Shown here piece by piece: positions 8,335 through 16,329 of a DNA stretch of 64,000 nt. The position numbers were made by a program, and so were the translations under genes. Within the stretch, counting starts at the first letter, position 1, and each line of letters starts with the position of its first letter. The notes beneath the pieces were generated by a model. It saw only the letters and a program-made list of their open reading frames with translations, was not told the origin of the DNA and did not search any database. Source of the DNA: Lewinellaceae bacterium (GTDB taxonomy: Bacteria; Bacteroidota; Bacteroidia; Chitinophagales; Saprospiraceae); NCBI GenBank assembly GCA_020636195.1, contig JACJYH010000006.1, forward strand, positions 141,615 through 205,614, in the 5' to 3' direction.

Positions 8335-9101
8335 TTAAAATAAATTTGGATCATCTCATTTTTATGCAAATTGTACAAACTGGCGGCTTTATCTAAATTG
8401 ACCGCTATCACCAAGTAATCTGAGGAATTAAAAAAAGCAACGGGATCACCGATAGGCACATCCCCGTAGTGGTTATGCAATATTGTTATGGGTTCGTTTT
8501 GCTTATAATAGAGCTCAAATGATCTTCCACCTCTTAATGATTCAAATTCGCTGCGTTTTAGATTGATGATGACGTTTTCGAAATTGTCAATGTGTATAAT
8601 TGCGGCTCTGATTTGGTGTTGAGTCAGTACAGGTTTTAGTAGCATTTTTTGATAAAACTGTTCAGGTATAGGCCCAATTTCTGCTAATGGCAGTCCGTGA
8701 CTGATATAAGCGATGGCATGTGCTAAAACTGAAATGGTGGAATTGGCCTTGTCATGCGGCGCATCCACTTTGTAAATTTTTTTTGGATCTAAATCATCAA
8801 AGATCAATGAGAAAATTCCATTATTGGGGCCTACGAAATACTGTCCATTTTTATTAAAAGTGATGATTTCGCTATTTTTCTTATAGTGGCTATACACTGC
8901 AACCGCATGGATGGTGTTTTCAGGAAACGAAGGAATCACATTTTGAAGATAAAATGCTGCTTGGACGATGTCAAATTTATCAATGTGATGGCTGATATCC
9001 ACTATTTGCACTTGTTTGATATGGTGGAATATAGCGGATTTTAGCTTCGCCACGTTGTAGTCTTTGAGCCCAAAATCAGTGGTCAATGAAACCAATGCCA
9101 T
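8331..9101 (-). CDS. SAM hydrolase / SAM hydroxide adenosyltransferase (DUF62)
   Basis: A 256-aa protein of the DUF62 family that splits S-adenosylmethionine into adenosine and methionine (or uses halide in the related chlorinase and fluorinase). The family hallmarks are present: the N-terminal LTTDFGLKDYNVAKLK, an IVDISHHI motif, and FVGPNNGIFSL near residue 90. The C-terminal half is the small beta-barrel domain that helps form the active site at the trimer interface. It is transcribed towards the DUF2007 gene and divergently from phoH, with about 140 bp of AT-rich DNA between. Confidence 0.9.
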   Translation of the reverse strand: MALVSLTTDFGLKDYNVAKLKSAIFHHIKQVQIVDISHHIDKFDIVQAAFYLQNVIPSFPENTIHAVAVYSHYKKNSEIITFNKNGQYFVGPNNGIFSLIFDDLDPKKIYKVDAPHDKANSTISVLAHAIAYISHGLPLAEIGPIPEQFYQKMLLKPVLTQHQIRAAIIHIDNFENVIINLKRSEFESLRGGRSFELYYKQNEPITILHNHYGDVPIGDPVAFFNSSDYLVIAVNLDKAASLYNLHKNEMIQIYFN

Positions 9102-9243
9102 GCGTTATTTGTTAAAAATCAAAAATTAATACGCAATTATTTTTATAATATAAAATGTATTTTAATATTTGTTGCAAAGAAATAAAATGTTTTTAATAAA
9201 TTATAATTTTTTGTTATATATTATTCATCTTTAAATAAATCAT

Positions 9244-10278
9244 TTGAGCGAAGTAATACTGACCATTGACTCTGTGGACCCTATCGAAATATTTGGGGAG
9301 CACAATAGTAAATTTAACTTATTGAAAAAGGCCTTTCCATCTGTACAGATGACATCTCGAGGACACCAATTGAAGTTGGTAGGAGAAAAGGAGGACGTAG
9401 ATCAAATCCGAAATAAATTAGAAATCATGGTGAAGATGATTGAAGATCGTCGGGAACTCACAACTCAGACGGTTGAAGACATCTTGATCAGCGACCATAG
9501 TATCGAACACAAATTGACAAAGACGGAAGAAGGTGGCGTCATCGTTCACGGTAAAAATGGTGCTGCTATCAAAGCAAAAACCAGAAATCAAAAAAAATTA
9601 GTTGATTTAAGTGAGAAAAATGACATTGTTTTCGCAATCGGACCTGCAGGAACCGGCAAAACATATACAGCGGTAGCACTTGCTGTCAGAGCGTTGAGAA
9701 ATAAAACGGTGAAGAAAATAATATTGACAAGACCTGCTGTAGAAGCTGGTGAACATCTTGGTTTTTTGCCGGGAGACATGAAAGACAAGGTGGACCCATA
9801 TCTTCGGCCATTGTATGATGCATTGGATGATATGCTTCCCATGGAAAAGCTCAATTTTTTCATTACCAATAGAATCATTGAAGTAGCTCCGTTGGCATTC
9901 ATGAGAGGGCGAACATTAGATCATGCTTTTATCATTCTGGATGAGGCACAGAACTGTACTACCACGCAACTAAAGATGTTTCTAACAAGGATAGGACCAA
10001 ATGCAAAGGCAATTATCACTGGCGATCTATCTCAAATAGATTTACCAGGACACCAGAAATCCGGCTTAAGGAAGGCATTGGATATATTGAAACCAATTGA
10101 TGGCATAGGTCAGCTCTATCTTGGGGCTGAAGATGTTGTGCGACATAGATTGGTAAAAGCCATTATAAAATCTTATGATATGGCTGACGAAAAGGAAGAG
10201 ATGGAAAGGGTAAGGCTGAGAGAAGAAAAAGAAAAGGAAAGATTGGCAATGATAACAGAAAACGAATATGACAAGTAA
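9244..10278 (+). CDS. phoH: PhoH-family ATPase
   Basis: A 344-aa cytoplasmic PhoH-like ATPase (PF02562), related to superfamily I helicases and implicated in RNA metabolism. An N-terminal KH-like segment (residues 1-100) precedes the ATPase. Walker A is GPAGTGKT near 133-140 and Walker B is IILDEAQN near 230. GDLSQIDLPG is the motif after Walker B. The C-terminus is a charged Arg/Glu/Lys helix. No in-frame ATG precedes a natural N-terminus, so the TTG at 9244 (MSEVILTIDSV) is the likely start. It overlaps the OsmC gene by 11 bp. Confidence 0.93.
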   Translation: MSEVILTIDSVDPIEIFGEHNSKFNLLKKAFPSVQMTSRGHQLKLVGEKEDVDQIRNKLEIMVKMIEDRRELTTQTVEDILISDHSIEHKLTKTEEGGVIVHGKNGAAIKAKTRNQKKLVDLSEKNDIVFAIGPAGTGKTYTAVALAVRALRNKTVKKIILTRPAVEAGEHLGFLPGDMKDKVDPYLRPLYDALDDMLPMEKLNFFITNRIIEVAPLAFMRGRTLDHAFIILDEAQNCTTTQLKMFLTRIGPNAKAIITGDLSQIDLPGHQKSGLRKALDILKPIDGIGQLYLGAEDVVRHRLVKAIIKSYDMADEKEEMERVRLREEKEKERLAMITENEYDK

Positions 10279-10672
10279 GATCACATATTTAGGAGATTTA
10301 CGTACTGAATTGACGCATATTTCTTCGGGACAAACCATCATCACAGATGCGCCGATTGATAATCAAGGAAAAGGCTTGGCTTTTTCTCCGACAGATTTGG
10401 CGGCGACTTCTCTAGGTGCGTGCATGATCACGATTATGGGCATTTCAGCGCGGAATCACGGACTTAATATAGACGGGACAGAATTGGAAATTACCAAAAT
10501 TATGGCATCAAATCCTCGTCGCATTCAAGAAATAGAAATCAAAGTTATCATGCCACATGGGAACTTTTTGAAGAAAGATCGTGTATTATTAGAGGCCGCA
10601 GGTAGAACGTGTCCTGTAGCATTCAGTTTACATCCCGACATAAACCAAAATATTACTTTCATCTGGAAGTAG
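10268..10672 (+). CDS. OsmC-family peroxiredoxin-like protein
   Basis: A 134-aa OsmC/Ohr-fold protein. The first redox Cys lies in ATSLGACMITIMGI on the long central helix, the second in GRTCPVAFSLHP near the C-terminus, the usual arrangement for thiol-dependent organic hydroperoxide reduction. The start overlaps the phoH 3' end by 11 bp in another frame, so the two are cotranscribed. The substrate (organic peroxide or other) is not known. Confidence 0.88.
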   Translation: MTSKITYLGDLRTELTHISSGQTIITDAPIDNQGKGLAFSPTDLAATSLGACMITIMGISARNHGLNIDGTELEITKIMASNPRRIQEIEIKVIMPHGNFLKKDRVLLEAAGRTCPVAFSLHPDINQNITFIWK

Positions 10673-10705
10673 TTCTCTATTTAGTAACCATTAAATATTT
10701 ATATT

Positions 10706-10960
10706 ATGTCATTAGAATCTTTATTAATTGTTTTAGTAATTGGCGCTGTAGCCGGTTGGTTAGCAGGTCAAATTAGACAAGGGTACGGGTTTGGGTTATT
10801 AGGCAATATCATCATTGGTATTGCAGGATCCTTCGTGGGCGGATTGATTTTCAATGCGCTTAACATCAGTTTGGGTTCAGGGATCGTATCTACATTGATT
10901 AGTTCTGTAGTGGGTGCATTGGTGCTCTTGTTTTTGATAGGGTTGATAAAGCGTTCGTAG
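10706..10960 (+). CDS. GlsB/YeaQ/YmgE-type stress membrane protein
   Basis: An 84-aa, three-helix inner-membrane protein of the transglycosylase-associated family (PF04226). It shows the glycine-rich pattern AVAGWLAGQI near residue 15, then GLLGNIIIGIAGSFVGG, then a last helix VVGALVLLFLIGLIKR. The family is linked to stress responses in other bacteria; the biochemical role is unknown despite the family name. It lies 33 bp after the osmC stop and is followed by a strong terminator, so it may end a phoH-osmC-glsB transcription unit. Confidence 0.88.
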   Translation: MSLESLLIVLVIGAVAGWLAGQIRQGYGFGLLGNIIIGIAGSFVGGLIFNALNISLGSGIVSTLISSVVGALVLLFLIGLIKRS

Positions 10961-10982
10961 TTTTATCAATTTTTTCTCAATG

Positions 10983-11020
10983 AAAAAAGGGTACAATTTT
11001 TAATGATTGTACCCTTTTTT
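10983..11020 (+). terminator. rho-independent terminator after the GlsB-like gene
   Basis: A perfect 15-bp stem, AAAAAAGGGTACAAT (10983-10997) with ATTGTACCCTTTTTT (11006-11020), around an 8-nt loop, ending in a T-run. Confidence 0.9.
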
Positions 11021-11024
11021 ATTT

Positions 11025-11113
11025 GAGTATGTTTAATTTTTTTTGGACAATAAAATGGAATTATTATGGGCGAAAAAAGGCAAATTTTGCAGTCGAATGT
11101 GGGCAATTCGACG
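11025..11113 (+). mobile_element. miniature element copy B, left half
   Basis: It begins GAGTATGTTTAA and follows the copy at 45 kb (read on its minus strand) through GGACAATAAAATGGAATT up to GGGCAATTCGACG. There the match stops abruptly; the remaining half resumes at about 11853. It starts directly after the terminator. Confidence 0.75.
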
Positions 11114-11117
11114 GCCC

Positions 11118-11163
11118 GCATACACGGCGTGACCAGCTTTTGCTGGGCATGACCGCTGTATGC
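11118..11163. repeat. long imperfect hairpin at the 3' end of the insert
   Basis: Outer arms GCATACA (11118-11124) and TGTATGC (11157-11163), and an inner stem CCAGC/GCTGG around TTTT, with short CGG/CCG pairing between. It could act as recombination site or as terminator for the minus-strand gene. Confidence 0.65.
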
Positions 11164-11186
11164 TTTGTTCGGTGTCGTATTCTTTT

Positions 11187-11795
11187 CTATTCAGTCTTAT
11201 TGAATCCAATTGGTTTGTCATTTTTTACTTTCCGCATAAATTCTTCAAAGTCATTTTCATCCAATATTTTTATTCTTTTTAGCCATTCTAATTGTCCAAT
11301 TTTTTGCTCGACAGGAGTTTTATCTTCCCATTTCAGATACTCATTTTTATAAGCTTTCCTTATTCTGTTTTTTAATTCGCCAATAAAAGTTTCTACTGCT
11401 TTTTTATTAGGTTTTTCTTGAAAAAATTCAATACTTTTTTGTCCACCTGTTAGGTAAATTAATTTTTTCCCTGGCTGCCACCTTATTAAAAATATCATTC
11501 CCAGAAAAAATCCACTCCCTAAAGACCAAAAAACAAGCATTCCTTTATTTTCAGATTCAAAAACTAAAGATTCAATTAAAAGTCCGAATTGAATAAGGAA
11601 AAACGCCCAAAAGAATAATTCAACAAACATTGAGTTTTTAATAGATTTCTTTACTGTGTCTACTCCAAGGTCTAAATAATCAACAGAAAATTCAATCTCT
11701 TCATTTATTTTTTTGTCATAAATTTCAACATTATTTTCATTTAATCTAAATTTCTTTCTCCCAAACATTCTTTTCTGTTCTAATTCTTTTAACAT
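11187..11795 (-). CDS. hypothetical membrane protein with two transmembrane helices
   Basis: A 202-aa protein I do not recognise. The N-terminus is soluble and charged (MLKELEQKRMFGRKKFRL, then a strand-rich segment). Two adjacent hydrophobic helices occupy about residues 55-78 and 88-108. After them comes a soluble part with IYLTGGQKSIEFFQEKP and a Lys-rich helical tail, reminiscent of small membrane proteins with a PH-like domain, though that is only an impression. It is the sole gene of the insert in miniature element B. Base composition is strongly AT-rich. It has the look of accessory cargo. Confidence 0.6.
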   Translation of the reverse strand: MLKELEQKRMFGRKKFRLNENNVEIYDKKINEEIEFSVDYLDLGVDTVKKSIKNSMFVELFFWAFFLIQFGLLIESLVFESENKGMLVFWSLGSGFFLGMIFLIRWQPGKKLIYLTGGQKSIEFFQEKPNKKAVETFIGELKNRIRKAYKNEYLKWEDKTPVEQKIGQLEWLKRIKILDENDFEEFMRKVKNDKPIGFNKTE

Positions 11796-11852
11796 TTTAG
11801 TTTTGATTTTTATGATAGTAGAGTTTTTGGTTTTTCTTCATGACACCGAACA

Positions 11853-11921
11853 AAAAATTTAACGAATTTGTAGCCAAAATACAACATTTTCTTGCTAAAG
11901 GATAAATTTTAAACAAACTCT
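11853..11921 (+). mobile_element. miniature element copy B, right half
   Basis: It resumes with AAATTTAACGAATTTG, continues through AAAGGATAAATTTTAAAC and ends in AAACTCT. With 11025-11113 it rebuilds a roughly 160-bp element. The TlpA-like gene ends 18 bp further on. Confidence 0.75.
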
Positions 11922-11938
11922 TATCTAAAATCAACTTT

Positions 11939-13054
11939 TTACAGAAACTTTTTCACTTGATCTTCCAAGTCGAATCTTGGATTGATGGCCACAATTTTTC
12001 CGTCTCTACCTACCAAAAATGTTGAAGGTATGCTCCTCACATCCCATTGTTGTGCAGGTGCGCTTTCCCATTTTTTAAGATCAGATACATGTCCCGGCCA
12101 TACTAATTTGTCTTTTTCAATGGCTTCAAGCCATCTATTTTTTGACATTTCCATTTGCTCTTTCAGTTGATTGGCATCTGTAAACCTACTTGCTGTTCTA
12201 CTATCCATACCATCCAATGAAACACTGAAAATGTCGAAACCTTGAGATTTGTACTTATGGTATATTTCCACAACATGTGGATTTGCTTTGCGACAAGGTC
12301 CACACCATGACGCCCAAAAATCAACCAAAACAACCTTTCCTTTATAATCTGAAAGTTTTCTGATTTTACCATTTGGATCAGGTAATGAAATTTCCGGAGC
12401 CGGTTGACCAATCTTGATGGTTGCGGCTGCTGTCTGCTGGTTGAATGCTTGCTCTAATTGAGTGACAACATTTGCATATTGACCACTTAATTCCAGTTGT
12501 GGATACTGCGCTGTCAATCTTTTGGATACTTCCTGATGTACATTCAGAAATTCAGGCCTAAAAGTAAACAATCTAGCAGCCAGCTGAAATCCAACAAGAG
12601 GATCTGATTCAGTAGTTGTGAAAGTGGTCAATGCCGGCACATCAATCTGCTTATTGATGTAGTTCTTCACTTCATTTAAATATATAGAGGTCAACTCTGA
12701 ACCTTCTACCTCATATTCAAAATTATTGATTTTGGCTAGATCTCCTGAATATTTCACCTTTTTTTCTTTTCCGTTGGAGATCAAATCTGCAATTTGCTCT
12801 CCGATTCTTATTCTATATAAACCGGTTTTTAATCCATCAGGTAGTGAAAATGTAAATTCACCTTTTTCATTTGCTTTCTCAGTCAATAAAATGTTGCTTT
12901 GACTCGTCAGTGATATTTGATCTAAATAAACTGACATATTTCCTGCTCCCGTAATATTTCCTTGTATTTCAGTCCCCTTTTTTAGTGCACTGCAAGATGA
13001 GAAAAATCCGATCAGGATGATTAGAGTAAAGATAATTGTTTGTTGTATCCTCAT
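11939..13054 (-). CDS. TlpA-like thiol-disulfide lipoprotein
   Basis: About 371 aa from the ATG at 13054, chosen because MRIQQTIIFTL then opens a clean lipoprotein signal peptide ending FFSSC; the open frame extends 20 codons further upstream without signal character. After the signal comes a DUF4369-like beta-rich N-terminal domain (about 30-130), a helical linker and an AhpC/TlpA-type thioredoxin domain with WCGPC near residue 250 and a cis-Pro region IPSTFLV near 345. It probably acts in the periplasm as a thiol-disulfide reductase in redox or cytochrome maturation. It is a single gene; its 3' end abuts the miniature element. Confidence 0.87.
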   Translation of the reverse strand: MRIQQTIIFTLIILIGFFSSCSALKKGTEIQGNITGAGNMSVYLDQISLTSQSNILLTEKANEKGEFTFSLPDGLKTGLYRIRIGEQIADLISNGKEKKVKYSGDLAKINNFEYEVEGSELTSIYLNEVKNYINKQIDVPALTTFTTTESDPLVGFQLAARLFTFRPEFLNVHQEVSKRLTAQYPQLELSGQYANVVTQLEQAFNQQTAAATIKIGQPAPEISLPDPNGKIRKLSDYKGKVVLVDFWASWCGPCRKANPHVVEIYHKYKSQGFDIFSVSLDGMDSRTASRFTDANQLKEQMEMSKNRWLEAIEKDKLVWPGHVSDLKKWESAPAQQWDVRSIPSTFLVGRDGKIVAINPRFDLEDQVKKFL

Positions 13055-13482
13055 TTTATAATGTATGTGATTTAATATTGCCGTAAAATTAAAATAAAGT
13101 TCAACGTCAAACATCTAGCCTGTAATTGAATGTTGTTTTTTTATATTAAATTGTGAAATTTTTAACAAATAATATATGACTCTGTCTCAAATGTTACCAA
13201 TGAATTTTTGGAGTTTGTATAACTCTTATGAATAAATGAAATACACATATATTTAAATTTTATATAAAAATTCTGTATATTTTTACCTTAAAAAGTTGCG
13301 CACATCAGAAGTTGGTTATAAATTTACACCGTTTTTAATTCCGTACGTATCCATTTACTGACGATCTTTGATCGAATTCAAAGGGCGTTTTCTTGACAAA
13401 CATGGTATTTTGCGTACATTTTGTCTTGTAAGGAGTCTTCTGAAATTCATTTTTTAATCGAATTCATTTAAATTAATCATAA
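13055..13482. other. AT-rich divergent intergenic region
   Basis: It lies between the divergent TlpA-like and M23 genes and must hold both promoters. I see a small palindrome CTTTGA-TCGAAT-TCAAAG around 13370 and nothing that reads as a gene. Confidence 0.4.
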
Positions 13483-14466
13483 ATGAAAAATGTAAGATAC
13501 GTTTACAATCCACACACTCTTCAATACGAGCCTCATAAACTGAGCCACAAAGATAAACTTCGGCGTAGCTTAGTCTTCATATCTACAGTTGCACTCACAT
13601 CTTTTATTTTATTCGTAATAGCATACCAATATTTTCCTACTCCAAAGGAAAGGTTGGTTCAAAACGAAAAAGAGCAGCTCGAATTTTATCTTTCAAACTT
13701 ACATGAAGAATTTGACAATCTTAGTGCAAAAGTTGAGTCATTGCACGAAAAAGATAGCGAGATCAATAGGATGATCTTGGGTGTGAAGCCGATAGATGAA
13801 GGTATTTGGAATGGTGGTATCGGTGGTCACGATAAGTACGCATTTTTAGATAATTTGAAAGAAACGGGTAAAATGTTGAAAACCAACCTTACAAGGGTTG
13901 ATGAATTGAAAAGAAAAATTGAGATCCAAAAGCATTCCTTAGATAGTTTATTTAAGGTTGCTGAGACAAAAGAAAGAAAAATTGCTTGCATACCATCTAT
14001 AAAACCGGTCAAAGAAACAGCACTTAAAAAGGACGTGAGATTTTTATCCGGTTTCGGTATGAGGATTCACCCAATTCATAAGCTAAGAAGATTTCATAAA
14101 GGTATAGATTTCACCGCACCAACAGGTACTGACATTCAAGCTACCGGAGATGGCAAGGTCGTTGGTATCAATAAAGCAGGCAGCGGTTATGGTAAGAACG
14201 TGGTCATAGACCATGGATACGGTTATAAAACACTGTATGCCCATATGAACACAATCAATGTGAAAGAAGGGCAGGTAGTGAAAAAAGGCCAGAAAATTGG
14301 TGCAGTCGGTAATACAGGCTCTTCTACTGGAGCACACCTACATTATGAAGTGATATTAAATGGCAATTCTATCAATCCAATAGACTATTGTTTAGATGGA
14401 TTGACTCCAAAAGAATATCAAGAATTGGTCAAAAGAGCAGCTACTGACAATCAGTCTTTAGATTAA
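13483..14466 (+). CDS. M23 (LytM) family peptidase, membrane-anchored
   Basis: A 327-aa protein: a short cytoplasmic N-terminus, one transmembrane helix (about 30-48), a periplasmic coiled coil (about 55-170) and a LytM/M23 domain (about 183-300). Zinc-site motifs are intact: the first His-Asp pair in RFHKGIDF near 203-210 and HLHYE near 284-288. These enzymes cut peptide cross-links in peptidoglycan or activate amidases. The layout (TM, coiled coil, LytM) resembles cell-division and cell-shape M23 proteins of Bacteroidota. A shared terminator lies just downstream. Confidence 0.92.
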   Translation: MKNVRYVYNPHTLQYEPHKLSHKDKLRRSLVFISTVALTSFILFVIAYQYFPTPKERLVQNEKEQLEFYLSNLHEEFDNLSAKVESLHEKDSEINRMILGVKPIDEGIWNGGIGGHDKYAFLDNLKETGKMLKTNLTRVDELKRKIEIQKHSLDSLFKVAETKERKIACIPSIKPVKETALKKDVRFLSGFGMRIHPIHKLRRFHKGIDFTAPTGTDIQATGDGKVVGINKAGSGYGKNVVIDHGYGYKTLYAHMNTINVKEGQVVKKGQKIGAVGNTGSSTGAHLHYEVILNGNSINPIDYCLDGLTPKEYQELVKRAATDNQSLD

Positions 14467-14502
14467 TATTCAAAACAAACGGAAACGATAGTTTTCAAAG
14501 GG

Positions 14503-14536
14503 AAGGGTAATATGCTTGAGCTATTACCCTTTTTTA
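14503..14536. terminator. bidirectional terminator between convergent genes
   Basis: Stem AAGGGTAATA (14503-14512) with TATTACCCTT (14522-14531) around a 9-nt loop, followed by Ts. It overlaps the stop region of the minus-strand methyltransferase gene. Confidence 0.85.
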
Positions 14537-15339
14537 TTGGCTTCAATTGCGTACACCAAAGGCATTTTTTCACCAAATTTTTCAATGATCCAGTGTCCAT
14601 TGGGTAATTGTTTCATTTCATTGAAACAATTGTAAGGCGAGTGCTTGAATTCTTTGAACTGTTTGATGGTAAGGCCTGAGCTTAGCAAAGCTGTGAGAAC
14701 TTCACTGATACTGTGATTCCAGCCTATAGATTCATTGGTGATATCTGCATCGTTTTCAGCATATGTACCTGTACTTAACTCAATGATTGGTTCGTCATTG
14801 AAATATGAATAAGTGATGCCGTCAAAATAATCATCATACATCCATATGAAAGGGTGAAATTCTACGAAAACAAGTTTTCCTCCGGTTTTAAGGTGACGTG
14901 CAATGATTTTTGCCCATTTGTCTAGGTCTGGAAGCCAACCTATGACGCCATAGGTAGTGAATATGATATCAAATTCGCCTAAATTCAGTCGGTCTATTTC
15001 ATAAACATCTGAACAAATGAATTGTACATCAGTGTGAAGTTGATCATTGAATAACTTCGCAATTTCAATTGCTTTTTCAGAAAAGTCCACTCCATATGTA
15101 AGTGCTCCCATACGTGCAAGCGACATTGTGTCTTGACCAAAGTGGCATTGTAAATGCAAAATTCTTTTACCATGGACATCACCAAGTAATTCCATTTCTA
15201 TTTCATTCAAAGTAGATTTGCCATTGAGGAAAGCTTCATTATCGTAAAAAGACGAAGACACATGATGTTCTACTCTCTTATTCCATAGAGCTTTGTTCGT
15301 CTCAATATACGTTACATCATTTTCTGAGGGCTGTTTCAT
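14524..15339 (-). CDS. class I SAM-dependent methyltransferase
   Basis: A 271-aa Rossmann-fold methyltransferase. Motif I reads ILHLQCHFGQDTMSLAR near residue 60, followed by an acidic residue in YGVDFSEKAIEIA, FDIIFTTYGVIGWLPD near 125 and LKTGGKLVFVEFHP near 150. The substrate is unknown; family members act on small molecules. It overlaps the upstream DUF1801 gene by 23 bp, so the two are cotranscribed. Confidence 0.88.
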   Translation of the reverse strand: MKQPSENDVTYIETNKALWNKRVEHHVSSSFYDNEAFLNGKSTLNEIEMELLGDVHGKRILHLQCHFGQDTMSLARMGALTYGVDFSEKAIEIAKLFNDQLHTDVQFICSDVYEIDRLNLGEFDIIFTTYGVIGWLPDLDKWAKIIARHLKTGGKLVFVEFHPFIWMYDDYFDGITYSYFNDEPIIELSTGTYAENDADITNESIGWNHSISEVLTALLSSGLTIKQFKEFKHSPYNCFNEMKQLPNGHWIIEKFGEKMPLVYAIEANKKG

Positions 15340-15772
15340 ATACTTCTATGTATCTGCTTGGTGTTATTTTTTGTACCAATTCGGTGATCAATGGATATGG
15401 TATGTCTGCTTCCTTTTTATACCTAATACAACTTTTACCCATATCAAGTTTTTTGGGATAGGCGGCATGTTCTGAAACAAACCAGTCATACAGTTCCGGC
15501 ATCATGTACAAACCCATATGGTAGATACCGATGAAATTTTTTTGAGCAGCAAAACTTAAGAATGGCAATGGTGTTTTTGGATCACAATGGTAACCCTTAG
15601 GATAAAGCGAATGTGGAACTACGTAGCCAAACATTCCGTATGCCATCGCCTCTTCAAACCCATCAGGAAGGTGAGATAAGCAAATTTCTCTAAGCTTGTT
15701 GAGGGCGATTTTTTTATCCGGATCCTCTACTTTTGATATATATTCTTCCGGATTTGAAGCATGAATTTGCAC
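15317..15772 (-). CDS. DUF1801 domain protein
   Basis: A 151-aa soluble protein with the DUF1801 layout: an N-terminal helix, then EEAMAYGMFGYVVP, a central PLPFLSFAAQKNFIGIYHMG region and a C-terminal helix ending ITPSRYIEVYETALRK. The function of the family is unknown. It is the first gene of a two-gene unit with the methyltransferase. Confidence 0.82.
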   Translation of the reverse strand: MQIHASNPEEYISKVEDPDKKIALNKLREICLSHLPDGFEEAMAYGMFGYVVPHSLYPKGYHCDPKTPLPFLSFAAQKNFIGIYHMGLYMMPELYDWFVSEHAAYPKKLDMGKSCIRYKKEADIPYPLITELVQKITPSRYIEVYETALRK

Positions 15773-15962
15773 GATATTGATAAAATTATTTGCAACAAAT
15801 ATAGTGCTTCAAAACAAATTGTGTTCGAATATTTAAAAAAACAGTAAAAGCATAGAAAAATTATTTAATTCATAAAATATTGATAAATAGGTCAATATAT
15901 GTTGTGTATAAAAATATATGAAAATATTTTGTATTATTTTTTATTATATATGTAATTGCCCC

Positions 15963-15970
15963 TATATTTG
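15963..15970 (+). promoter_or_regulatory. candidate -7 box (TATATTTG) for the T9SS surface protein
   Basis: TATATTTG matches TAnnTTTG. If used, it implies a leader of about 350 nt before the ATG at 16330. The rest of 15773-16320 is very AT-rich; a weak palindrome ATACATA...TATGTAT around 16120-16150 is the only other structure I see. Confidence 0.4.
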
Positions 15971-16329
15971 CACTCGAATAGTGTGAGAATCTATTCAGAA
16001 CCTATCTAATTTTTTCCAACCAAGATATATAATAGATTAAACCTAAATTGTTTTTACATATAAATTATGTATATACAATTTTTTGCTGCCCAAGGTATTT
16101 TTTTTACTAACGGGAAACTTATACATATAGTATATTACTATGTATAGTTGATTTCATTTTTCCAATCTGAGTTAATTTTAATAGACAAAAGAAAAAGTGT
16201 GTGATTTTGTTGCATACTCTATGTCATTTATTTTTTAATAAGTTACTGGGACTTAATTGTATATATATGCAACTAAATCTCATAACAGTAAAATTTTAAT
16301 TAATTTCTTAAACTCAAAATTTGGATCTC

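Larger units (their letters stand above)
11114..11852 (-). mobile_element. cassette-like insert inside miniature element B
   Basis: About 739 bp replaces nothing in the element: compared with the 45-kb copy, sequence continues from ATTCGACG directly to AAAAATTTAACG. The insert contains one minus-strand gene. Near its ends are inverted repeats TTGTTCGGTGTCGT (11165-11178) and ATGACACCGAACAA (11840-11853), 13 of 14 matching. At the 3' side of the gene is a long hairpin, 11118-11163 (GCATACA with TGTATGC outside, CCAGC-TTTT-GCTGG inside). One gene plus a terminal hairpin resembles an integron gene cassette; ACCGAAC and GTTCGGT each match the attC ends RYYYAAC/GTTRRRY at six of seven bases. No integrase is present. 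Confidence 0.55.

Noticed and set aside
11023..11352. 109-codon plus-strand open frame
   Set aside because: It runs through the miniature element and the hairpin and is antisense to the better supported membrane-protein gene.
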